Positions 32,483 through 40,088 of a stretch of 64,000 bases of DNA are shown piece after piece. Under the pieces are notes generated by a model. It was not told the origin of the DNA, ran no database searches, and saw only the letters and a program-made list of their open reading frames with translations. The translations under genes were made by a program, and so were the position numbers. Source of the stretch: Streptomyces sp. NBC_01476 (GTDB lineage: Bacteria; Actinomycetota; Actinomycetes; Streptomycetales; Streptomycetaceae); assembly GCF_036227265.1 (NCBI RefSeq), contig NZ_CP109446.1:7953001-8017000 (forward strand), read 5' to 3'. The stretch's first letter is position 1. Every line of letters begins with the position of its first letter.

Positions 32483-34104
32483 ACCGGGCCCCCGGTGCGG
32501 TGCGGGACACGGAGCACACGGCCGCCGGCCCCGCATCCGCGGCGGCGGTTCCGCTGCCGGCGCTGCTGCGGACCCGGGCCGCCGACACCCCCGGCGAGGT
32601 GTTCATCCGGGACACCGCGCGGGGAGATGTCACCTACGGCCGGTTCGAGGACCTGGTCCTGGCCTGGCGCGGGATCCTGCACGCGGCCGGGGTGCGGCCG
32701 GGCGACCGGGTGGTGACGATGTTCCCGACCGGCCCGGAGGCGCTCGCGGTGTGGATGGCCGTCGCCCGGCTCGGTGCGGTGGAGGTGCCGCTGAACACCG
32801 CCTACCACGGTCCGGTGCTGGCCGGCGTGGTGGCGGACGCCGCACCCGCCGCCGCGGTGGTGCACCGGCAGTGGGCCGACCGGTTCGCCCCGGCCGAGGT
32901 CCCGCTCCCGGCGGGGCTGCCCGTCCTGCCCGGCGGCGCCGCCCCCGCGGCACCCGGCGAACCGGGACCCGAGACACCCAGTGAACCGGGCCCCGCGGAA
33001 CCCGACCTCTTCGAGCACTCCCTGGCCACCGTCGTCTACACCTCGGGCACCACCGGCCGCTCCAAGGGCGTACTCATCCCCTGGCGGCAGCTCGAACGCT
33101 CCGCCAGGTGGTGCATACCGCTCGACGAGGCCGGCCCCGACGACCACTGGTACGTCCCCCTGCCGCTCTTCCACGTCAGCGGCAAACTCTCGGTCTACGC
33201 CGCGGCCCTCACCGGCGCCCAGGTGGTCACCCGCGACGGCTTCAGCACCTCCGGCTTCTGGCCGGACGTCCGCGCCTACGGCTGCACCACGGCCCTGCTG
33301 CCCGGCAGCGCCGCCCGCTACCTGGAATCGGTGCCGCCCGCCCCCGACGACGCCGACAACCCGCTGCGCAATGTCTTCGTCGCCCCCTTCCCGCGCGACC
33401 GCGACGCGTTCGCCGCCCGTTTCGGCGTACGGCTGACCACCGCCTTCAACATGACCGAGGTGAGCTGCCCGGTGGTGAGCGGCTGGGAACTCGGCCCGGA
33501 GGGCAGCTGCGGGCGGGTGCGGCCCGGCGCGCAGATCCGGATCGTCGACGAGAACGACCACGAACTGCCCGACGGGGAGACCGGGGAACTGGTGGTGCGC
33601 ACCGACTCCCCCTGGGAGATGACGACCGGTTACCTCGGCGCGCCGGAGGCCACCGTCGGGGTCTGGCGCAACCTGTGGTTCCACACCGGCGACCGGTGCC
33701 GCAAGGACGCCGACGGGTGGGTGTACTTCGTGGACCGGGCAGGCGACGCCATCCGCCGCCGCGGCGAGAACATCTGCTCCACCGACGTCGAGGCGGCGCT
33801 CGGCGGGCACCCGGCGGTCGCCGAGGCAGCGGTGATCGGCGTGCCCTCCGAATGGGGCGAGCACGACGTGAAGGCGTACGTGGTGCCGCGCCCCGGGCAC
33901 CGGCCGGAAGCGGCCCCCGGCGGCCTGGCCGCGGACATCGCCGCCTTCGCCGAGGAGCGGCTGCCCCGCTTCATGGTGCCCCGCTACATCCAGGTCGTCG
34001 ACGACCTGCCCCGCACCCATACCCAGCGCGTGCGCAAGGCGGAACTGCGCGAGCGCACCGGGCGCGACGACCGCCCCGGGCGCTTCCACGACCGCGGCCG
34101 CTGA
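32479..34104 (+). CDS. AMP-forming acyl-CoA synthetase (CoA ligase) 1
   Basis: 541-residue ANL-superfamily ligase. Adenylation P-loop VVYTSGTTGRSKGV (about residues 184-197), YVPLPLFHVSGK, the A5 TAFNMTEVSCP, A7 HTGDRCRKDADGWVYFVDRAGDAIRRRGENI and A10 lysine region THTQRVRKAELRE are all present. It activates a carboxylic acid to its CoA thioester. The GTG at 32479 overlaps the upstream stop. Of the two ligases in this operon it resembles crotonobetaine/carnitine-CoA ligase-type enzymes more; specificity is not determinable. Confidence 0.85.
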   Translation: MNRAPGAVRDTEHTAAGPASAAAVPLPALLRTRAADTPGEVFIRDTARGDVTYGRFEDLVLAWRGILHAAGVRPGDRVVTMFPTGPEALAVWMAVARLGAVEVPLNTAYHGPVLAGVVADAAPAAAVVHRQWADRFAPAEVPLPAGLPVLPGGAAPAAPGEPGPETPSEPGPAEPDLFEHSLATVVYTSGTTGRSKGVLIPWRQLERSARWCIPLDEAGPDDHWYVPLPLFHVSGKLSVYAAALTGAQVVTRDGFSTSGFWPDVRAYGCTTALLPGSAARYLESVPPAPDDADNPLRNVFVAPFPRDRDAFAARFGVRLTTAFNMTEVSCPVVSGWELGPEGSCGRVRPGAQIRIVDENDHELPDGETGELVVRTDSPWEMTTGYLGAPEATVGVWRNLWFHTGDRCRKDADGWVYFVDRAGDAIRRRGENICSTDVEAALGGHPAVAEAAVIGVPSEWGEHDVKAYVVPRPGHRPEAAPGGLAADIAAFAEERLPRFMVPRYIQVVDDLPRTHTQRVRKAELRERTGRDDRPGRFHDRGR

Positions 34105-34155
34105 CCGGCGGGCCCGTGTCGTACGCCCGCCCGGCTTCCTCCTGAAAGGTCACCC

Positions 34156-34929
34156 ATGAGCATCACCCTCGACCGCGACGGCCATGTCGCGATCGTCACG
34201 ATCAGCCGTCCGGAACGCCTCAACACCCTCGACATGCCGACCCTCGACGCGCTGCGCGACGCCTGGATCGAGATCCGCGACGACGACACGCTGCGCGCCG
34301 TCGTTCTCACCGGCGCCGGGGACCGCGCCTTCTGCGCCGGGGCCGACCTGCGCGACTTCCTGCCGCGCCCGCACCCGCTGCGCGACCTGTGGAACCCCGG
34401 GGTGGAACTGCGTCCCGACCGCGGCCTGGACCTGTACAAGCCCGTGGTGGCCGCGGTCAACGGCTACTGCCTGGGCGGCGGGCTGACCCTGATGCTCGCG
34501 ACCGACCTGCGGGTCGCCGCCGAACACGCGACCTTCGCCACCCCCGAGGTCGGCCACGGCATCCTCGCCAGCTGCGGCGGCACCCAGCGGCTGGCCGGAC
34601 AGCTGCCCCGCGCGCTGGCCATGGAACTGCTGCTGACCGGCGACGCGATCGACGCGGCGACCGCGCTGCGCTGGGGTCTGGTCAACCAGGTGGTGCCGGC
34701 GGACCAGGTGCTGCCCACCGCGCTCGGCCTCGCCCACCGGATCAGCCGCAACGCCCCGATGGCCGTCCAGGCCACCAAGGAACTCGCCCTGCGCTCCGGG
34801 GACATGGACACCGCCTCCGGGCTCCGGCTGGAGGACGCCATGGTCCGGCTGCTCCAGGACAGCGAGGACTTCGCCGAGGGCGTGAAGGCGTTCGCCGAGC
34901 GCCGCCCGGCCGAGTTCCAGGGGCGGTGA
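34156..34929 (+). CDS. Enoyl-CoA hydratase/isomerase (crotonase) 1
   Basis: 257-residue crotonase with the oxyanion-hole segments AFCAGADLRDFL (about 59-70) and KPVVAAVNGYCLGGGLTLML (about 95-114). Both catalytic-type glutamates are kept, E131 in FATPEVGHGI and E157 in ALAMELLLTG, with GGTQRL between them, so hydratase activity is expected. AAAGGT precedes ATG 34156. Five bases separate it from the second CoA ligase. Confidence 0.87.
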   Translation: MSITLDRDGHVAIVTISRPERLNTLDMPTLDALRDAWIEIRDDDTLRAVVLTGAGDRAFCAGADLRDFLPRPHPLRDLWNPGVELRPDRGLDLYKPVVAAVNGYCLGGGLTLMLATDLRVAAEHATFATPEVGHGILASCGGTQRLAGQLPRALAMELLLTGDAIDAATALRWGLVNQVVPADQVLPTALGLAHRISRNAPMAVQATKELALRSGDMDTASGLRLEDAMVRLLQDSEDFAEGVKAFAERRPAEFQGR

Positions 34930-34933
34930 CGCG

Positions 34934-36586
34934 ATGACCGCACCGCTCACCATCGCCCAGCGCATACCGCTGCCCGGGCAGCCCCCGCCTCCGCCCACCC
35001 TGGCCGACCTGGTGGCCGCGCAGGCGGCGTGGCGGCCGGAGCGGACCGCGCTCATCGACGACACGGGCGAGTACGGGTACGGCGACCTGCACCGCAGGAT
35101 CCGCGACCTGGCGACCGGGCTGCGCCGGCTCGGAGTGCGGCCCGGGGACCCGGTGGCCGTCGCCGACGACCCCTGCGCGGACATGGTGGCCGTCTATCTG
35201 GCGACCGCCCGCATCGGGGCCCTCTTCGTCCCGCTCAACACCCGCCTGACGGCTGAGGAACTGGCGCACGTCCTGCGGGTGACCCGGCCGGTGCTCGCCG
35301 CGGCCGGCCCGGGGCACGGGGATCTGGTGCGCGACGCGCTGGACCGCTGCGCCGCCACCACTCCTGTGTTCACCACTGCCCCGGACGGCGGGTGGGCCGA
35401 CCGGATCGCCGGCGCGACCGGGGACGGCCGCCCGGCGCCCGCCGGGTCCGGCCCCTGCGAGGACGAGGGGGCCGGCGGCGGCCCCGACCACCCGCACCTG
35501 GTGCTCTTCACCTCGGGCACCACCGGCACCCCCAAGGCGGCGGTCCTCTCCCAGCGGCGCAGCCTCGGCGACGCCTACGGCGCGGCGCTGGCCTCCGGCG
35601 TGCGCCCGGACGACAGGCTGCTCGGCTACCAGCCGCTTTACCACACCGGCGGCTGGGACTTCCTCAAGCAGTATCTGCTGGCCGGCGGATCGGCGGTGCT
35701 GATGCGGAAGTTCGACCCCGACCGCGCCCTCGACCTGCTGCAACAGCACCACTGCACCGCGATGTTCGCTGTCCCGCTGGTGCTGGCCCGGCTGCTGGAG
35801 TCGCCCCGGCTGCCCGCCACCGACCTGTCCGCCTTCCGCCGGCTGATGTACGCCAGTTACGAACCGAGCCGACTGATCCCCGGCGCGGTCGCCGCGTTCG
35901 AGGCCCGCGGGGCCCGGCAGGTACGGCTGGAACACGTCTACGGCCAGACCGAAGCCGGCTCCTTCGTGGCGACCCTACGGTCCGAGGACGCCCACCCCGG
36001 CAATCTGGACGCGGTCGGCACCCCGGTCCCCGGCGTGACGGTGGCCCTGCTCGACCCCGCGCTGCGCCCGGTGCCCGACGGCGGGACCGGCGAGATCTGC
36101 GTGCGCGCCGAAACCGTGATGCTGGGGTACCTCGACGACCCCGCCGCGACCGACGAGGCGTTCCGCGGCGGCTGGCTGCACACCGGCGACCTCGGCCGCA
36201 AAGGCGCCGACGGTCAGCTGCGCATCGAGGGCCGGCTGAAGGAGATGGTCCGCACCGCCGGCGAGAACGTCTTCCCCAAGGAGGTGGAGAGCGCCCTGGT
36301 CGGCCACCCCGACGTGCTGGACTGCGCGGTCTTCGGCGTGCCCGACGAGCGGTGGGACGAGCGGGTGGCCGCGGTGGTCGTCCGCCGGCCGCGGTCCGCG
36401 CTGGACGAGCCGGAGGTGACCGCCTATCTGCGCGACCGGCTGGCCGGTTTCAAACTGCCGCGCACCGTACGCTTCGTCACCGCCATCCCCAAGACACCCG
36501 CGGGCAAGACCGACCGCAAGGCACTGCCCGCGCTGCTGGAGCGCGGCGCGGCGGACGGCGCCCCGGCCGGCGCGGGCACCACGTGA
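34934..36586 (+). CDS. AMP-forming acyl-CoA synthetase (CoA ligase) 2
   Basis: 550-residue ANL ligase. LVLFTSGTTGTPKAAVLSQRR (about residues 189-209) is the P-loop, YQPLYHTGGW and EHVYGQTEAGSF mark the acyl site, HTGDLGRKGADGQLRIEGRLKEMVRTAGENVFP is A7-A8, and KTPAGKTDRKALP contains the catalytic lysine. It is only about 30% alike to ligase 1 by eye, so the two probably work on different intermediates. Ligase 2 is of the fatty/aryl-acyl type that often feeds beta-oxidation-like pathways. Confidence 0.87.
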   Translation: MTAPLTIAQRIPLPGQPPPPPTLADLVAAQAAWRPERTALIDDTGEYGYGDLHRRIRDLATGLRRLGVRPGDPVAVADDPCADMVAVYLATARIGALFVPLNTRLTAEELAHVLRVTRPVLAAAGPGHGDLVRDALDRCAATTPVFTTAPDGGWADRIAGATGDGRPAPAGSGPCEDEGAGGGPDHPHLVLFTSGTTGTPKAAVLSQRRSLGDAYGAALASGVRPDDRLLGYQPLYHTGGWDFLKQYLLAGGSAVLMRKFDPDRALDLLQQHHCTAMFAVPLVLARLLESPRLPATDLSAFRRLMYASYEPSRLIPGAVAAFEARGARQVRLEHVYGQTEAGSFVATLRSEDAHPGNLDAVGTPVPGVTVALLDPALRPVPDGGTGEICVRAETVMLGYLDDPAATDEAFRGGWLHTGDLGRKGADGQLRIEGRLKEMVRTAGENVFPKEVESALVGHPDVLDCAVFGVPDERWDERVAAVVVRRPRSALDEPEVTAYLRDRLAGFKLPRTVRFVTAIPKTPAGKTDRKALPALLERGAADGAPAGAGTT

Positions 36587-36664
36587 GCGCGCCCCGCCGT
36601 CGCCGGGCGAGCCGGCACCGCTCGCCTATCCTCGCCTCACAGCGGTATCCGATGAGGAGGAAGC

Positions 36665-37453
36665 ATGGCGGACGGACGCGGGGAACCCCTGCTCAGCGTG
36701 GAGCGCAGCATCGAGGTGCTGGAACTGTTCACCTCGCGGCGCACCACCTTGAGCCTCGCGGAGATGCAGGAGCTGCTGCCCTGGCCGCGCACCACCCTGC
36801 ACCGGTACGCGCACTCCCTGCGGCACACCGGCATGCTCTCCTACGACACCCGGGCCGGCCGCTACCGGCTGGGCCCGAAACTCGTCCGGCTGGGCACCGC
36901 CGCGCTCAACGGGCTGCCGCTTGCCGAACTGGCCGGCCCGTACCTGGAGGAGCTGGTCCGGCTCACCCACGTCACCGCCCTGCTCACCATCTGGGACGGC
37001 GACGCGCCGCTGGTGATCCGGGAGAACGACAACACCGACCAGCTGGTCTCGCTGAAGATCCGCGAGGGCTCCCACCTGCCGGCCTACGACTCCGCGGCCG
37101 GTCAGGTCTTCCTCGCCTTCTCGCCGGCCGCGCGCGAACGGCCGGTCCGGGCGGATCTCCCGGCCGCGGCACTGGCCGAACGGGAGCGCACGCTCACCGC
37201 GGTGCGGGACGACGGTCTGGCCTACACCGAGGTGCTGCCGGGCCTGCGGGCTTTCGCCGCACCGGTCTTCCAGGCGGACGAACTCGTGGGCGCGATCAGC
37301 ATCCTGGGCACCGTCTCCCAGCTCCCGGAGCCCGGCAGGTCGGCGCCGACCGAGCACCTGCTGGACATCTGCCGGCGGCTGACCGCGGCGCTGGGCGCGG
37401 GCATGCCGGGGGACAGGACCGACGACGTGCCGGAGCCGCCGGCCGAGGAGTGA
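36665..37453 (+). CDS. IclR family transcriptional regulator
   Basis: 262-residue IclR protein: N-terminal winged HTH (LLSVERSIEVLELFTSRRTTLSLAEMQELLPWPRTTLHRYAHSLRHTGMLSYD, residues 10-62) and effector domain with GLPLAELAGPYLEELVRLTHVTALL. GAGGAGGAAGC immediately before ATG 36665 is a strong ribosome-binding site. It is embedded in the catabolic operon, which is the usual place for the pathway regulator; the effector is probably the free acid or its CoA ester. The inverted repeat at 29594-29624 is a candidate binding site. Confidence 0.88.
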   Translation: MADGRGEPLLSVERSIEVLELFTSRRTTLSLAEMQELLPWPRTTLHRYAHSLRHTGMLSYDTRAGRYRLGPKLVRLGTAALNGLPLAELAGPYLEELVRLTHVTALLTIWDGDAPLVIRENDNTDQLVSLKIREGSHLPAYDSAAGQVFLAFSPAARERPVRADLPAAALAERERTLTAVRDDGLAYTEVLPGLRAFAAPVFQADELVGAISILGTVSQLPEPGRSAPTEHLLDICRRLTAALGAGMPGDRTDDVPEPPAEE

Positions 37454-37457
37454 CCCG

Positions 37458-38108
37458 ATGACGATCGACGTACGCAGGGACGGACCGGTGCTCACCGTCA
37501 CCCTCAACCGGCCGGAGCGCCTCAACGCCCTGACCGGTCCTGACTACCGCGATCTGGCCGCCGCCTGGCGCGAGGCGGATGCCGACGACCGGGTACGGGT
37601 GGTGGTGCTGACCGGCGCCGGCGAGCGGGCGTTCTGCACCGGCGCCGACCTCAAGGACACCATCCCGCACCCGGCCCCGCTCTCCGAGCTGGCCCGGCCC
37701 AAGGCGCAGCAGCGCCCGGACCGCGCCCAGCCGCTCGGGAAGCCGGTGGTCGCCGCGGTGCGCGGGTACTGCCTCGGCGGCGGCATGACGCTGATGCTCC
37801 GCACCGACCTGCGGATCGCGGCGGACGACGCCGTCTTCGGCCTGCCCGAGGTGGTCTGGGGCATCCCGGTCAACTGCGCGCCGCGCGATCTGGGCCTGTC
37901 CCACCCGGCGGGAATGCGGTGGACCCTCACCGGCGACCGCTTCGGCGCCGCCGAGGCGTACGACCGGGGCCTGGTCAACCGGGTCGTCCCGCCCGCGGAG
38001 GTGCTCGACCGCGCGTATGGTCTCGCCCACCGCGTCGCCGCGCACCCGCTGGACCGGCTCATCGCCGTCAAACGGCTCGCCCTCACCCCGTCCCGCCGGT
38101 CGGGCTGA
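37458..38108 (+). CDS. Crotonase-like protein 2, C-terminally short and missing one catalytic Glu
   Basis: 216-residue paralogue of the crotonase at 34156 (shared VVAAV(N/R)GYCLGGG(L/M)TLML and GLVN(Q/R)VVP). The first glutamate is kept (E131 in FGLPEVVWGI), but the region of the second is changed from AMELLLTG to GMRWTLTG, with Arg at about residue 154, and GGTQ is replaced by CAPRD. The protein ends about 40 residues early at SRRSG, losing most of the trimerisation helices. It may act as isomerase, hydrolase or a non-hydratase partner, or be decaying. Four bases separate it from the IclR stop. Confidence 0.8.
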   Translation: MTIDVRRDGPVLTVTLNRPERLNALTGPDYRDLAAAWREADADDRVRVVVLTGAGERAFCTGADLKDTIPHPAPLSELARPKAQQRPDRAQPLGKPVVAAVRGYCLGGGMTLMLRTDLRIAADDAVFGLPEVVWGIPVNCAPRDLGLSHPAGMRWTLTGDRFGAAEAYDRGLVNRVVPPAEVLDRAYGLAHRVAAHPLDRLIAVKRLALTPSRRSG

Positions 38109-38113
38109 CCAAC

Positions 38114-38158
38114 GCTCCGGGGGCGGCCGTCGCTCATCGCGACGACCGCCCCCGGAGC
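38114..38158 (+). terminator. 20-bp hairpin ending the carboxylate operon
   Basis: GCTCCGGGGGCGGCCGTCGC (38114-38133) pairs with 38139-38158 with a single C-A mismatch and a 5-nt loop. It starts six bases after the crotonase 2 stop and faces the fucosidase gene end, so it is likely bidirectional. Confidence 0.85.
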
Positions 38159-38165
38159 CAGCGGG

Positions 38166-40088
38166 TCAGCTCCCCGCGACCGGTGCCGGAGTGCGGTACA
38201 GGCCCAGGGTGGACAGCCGGGGAGTGGCCCGGGAACGGGTGACGGTGACCCGCAGCCGCCGGGCGGCGCTCTGCGCGGGGACGGCGAGGATCCGGGAGTA
38301 GCCGATGGTGGTGCCTTCGGCGATCGCGGTCCATGCCGTGCCGTCCCAGACGGCGACCTCGAACTCTTCCACGTGCTGCCCGTGCCGGATGTCCTCGCCG
38401 AGCCACACCTGGTCGAAGAACAGGCCGTCCAGCAGGCGCAGTTCGAGCGTGCCGGTCGGTGCCCCGCGCGGCGGCGACCACGAAGTGTCGAGTCGGCCGT
38501 CGGTCAACGTCCGCGCCAGGGACGACGGTTGGGCACCGGTGAGGAGGTTGCGGCCGTAAGTCGCCGCGATGGTGCGGCCGAAGCCGGTGAGCGCGGCCAC
38601 GTCGGCGTCGTCCACACGGCCGTCGGTGTTCGGCGGGACATTCAGCAGCATGACCGCGTTACGGCCCACCGACGTCCGGTAGATGTCCGTCAACTGCTCG
38701 GCGGTCCTGGGGTGTTCGGACGGGTGCCAGAACCAGCCGGGCCGGATCGACACGTCCGCCTCGGCCGGGAACCACTGGAGGAACTTCACCCCGGGCGCGG
38801 TGATCGCCGCGTCCGACCCGATGTCGGTGACCTGTGCGCCGTGCGGCAGCAGCCCCTCGCCGTGGGCCGTGGCCGGATCGGCGGTCGCCGGGGTCACACT
38901 CCACTCGGTCAGCCGCGCCGAGCCGCCCTCGTTGCCGACCCAGCGGGTCCCCTGCGGCCCGGCGAAGGTGACCGTGTCCGGTGACAAAGCATGGATCAGC
39001 GCGAACCAGGCGGTGAAGTCGTACGCCTCACTGATGCCGCTGGACGTCCACGGGTTGGCGCCGTCCAGCCACAGTTCGTCGATCGGACCGTACTGCGTGA
39101 ACAGCTCGTACAGCTGGTTGAGGTAGTACGCGTTGTAGTCGTCCGCCATGACCTGGAAGCGGGGCAGCCGGCCGGCCGCGAGCGCGTGCGCCCGGTCGTC
39201 CTCCTCGACCAGGGTCGGAATGGTCCTGGCGGTGACCGCGCTGCCGCTGCCGTAGCGCCCCATCCCGGCCGGCGTCCGGGCCCGGTCGTCGTACGTCGAC
39301 TGCTCCTCCGTGCTGAGCTGCCCGCCCGCGTCGTGCTTGGCGACGATCTGCTGGACGAACGTCTCGTGCCAGGCGTGCGGCAGTTCGGCGCCGTCGGCGG
39401 GGGAGAGGTAGACGCCGACCTTCAGGCCCGCTGCGCGCGCGGCCCGCAGGTAGGTGCCGAGGAGGTCGCCGGCCGGGTTGATGTTGCCCGCGCCGCGGAT
39501 CCGCCAGAACGCCGAGGAGTCCTCGCCGCGGGCCGCGGTGGCGCGTTCCCGGGCCCGGCGGGCCGCGGCGTCCGGGGCGCCGCCGCGATACCACCACGGG
39601 CTGGCCACGACGGAGTGGTTGCTGTAGCGGGTGGGGTACACCACGAAGCCGTCGTGGTGCTTGGCGGTGAGCATCACCTGCTTCATCCCGGCCGCCCGGT
39701 AGGCGCGCATCCACTGGTCGATGTCGGCGCCGGTGGGGGCGAACCACGCCTCGTCCTCGCAGCCCGAGCCCCACTCCCGGTCGGTGAAGGTGTTCATCCC
39801 GAAGTGGGTGAACCCGGTCACCTTCCGTTCCTGCCAGGCGACTTGGGGCGGCCGGGGAACGATCGCGGCGGCCTTGGCGATGATCTGCTCAGGGGTGTCG
39901 GCCGGGTCGACGGCCAGTACAGAGGCGGGCCGGACCCGGCCGGCCGGGCCGGCGGCGGGGGAGCCGGCGGGGGAGCCGGTCGCGGGGAGCCCGGGGGCCG
40001 CGCCCGCCCGGCCGGCCGTCAGCGCCGCGGTGGCCGCGGCCGCGGTGGCGGCCGTGCCGGTGCGCAGCAGATCCCTGCGGCTGATCAT
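38166..40088 (-). CDS. Secreted alpha-L-fucosidase, GH29
   Basis: 640-residue exported glycosidase. The twin-arginine signal SRRDLLRTGTAATAAAATAAL (residues 3-23) indicates Tat export. The GH29 barrel begins at WQERKVTGFTHFGMNTFTDREWGSG; KQVMLTAKHHDGFVVYPT and GLKVGVYLSPADG are typical strands, and ELWLDGANPW (about residues 343-352) contains the likely nucleophile Asp. After about residue 500 a discoidin-like carbohydrate-binding domain follows (LDTSWSPPRGAPTGTLELRL...FEVAVWDGTAWTAI). ATGA overlap with the hexosaminidase stop makes a two-gene operon for trimming fucosylated amino-sugar glycans. Confidence 0.9.
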   Translation of the reverse strand: MISRRDLLRTGTAATAAAATAALTAGRAGAAPGLPATGSPAGSPAAGPAGRVRPASVLAVDPADTPEQIIAKAAAIVPRPPQVAWQERKVTGFTHFGMNTFTDREWGSGCEDEAWFAPTGADIDQWMRAYRAAGMKQVMLTAKHHDGFVVYPTRYSNHSVVASPWWYRGGAPDAAARRARERATAARGEDSSAFWRIRGAGNINPAGDLLGTYLRAARAAGLKVGVYLSPADGAELPHAWHETFVQQIVAKHDAGGQLSTEEQSTYDDRARTPAGMGRYGSGSAVTARTIPTLVEEDDRAHALAAGRLPRFQVMADDYNAYYLNQLYELFTQYGPIDELWLDGANPWTSSGISEAYDFTAWFALIHALSPDTVTFAGPQGTRWVGNEGGSARLTEWSVTPATADPATAHGEGLLPHGAQVTDIGSDAAITAPGVKFLQWFPAEADVSIRPGWFWHPSEHPRTAEQLTDIYRTSVGRNAVMLLNVPPNTDGRVDDADVAALTGFGRTIAATYGRNLLTGAQPSSLARTLTDGRLDTSWSPPRGAPTGTLELRLLDGLFFDQVWLGEDIRHGQHVEEFEVAVWDGTAWTAIAEGTTIGYSRILAVPAQSAARRLRVTVTRSRATPRLSTLGLYRTPAPVAGS

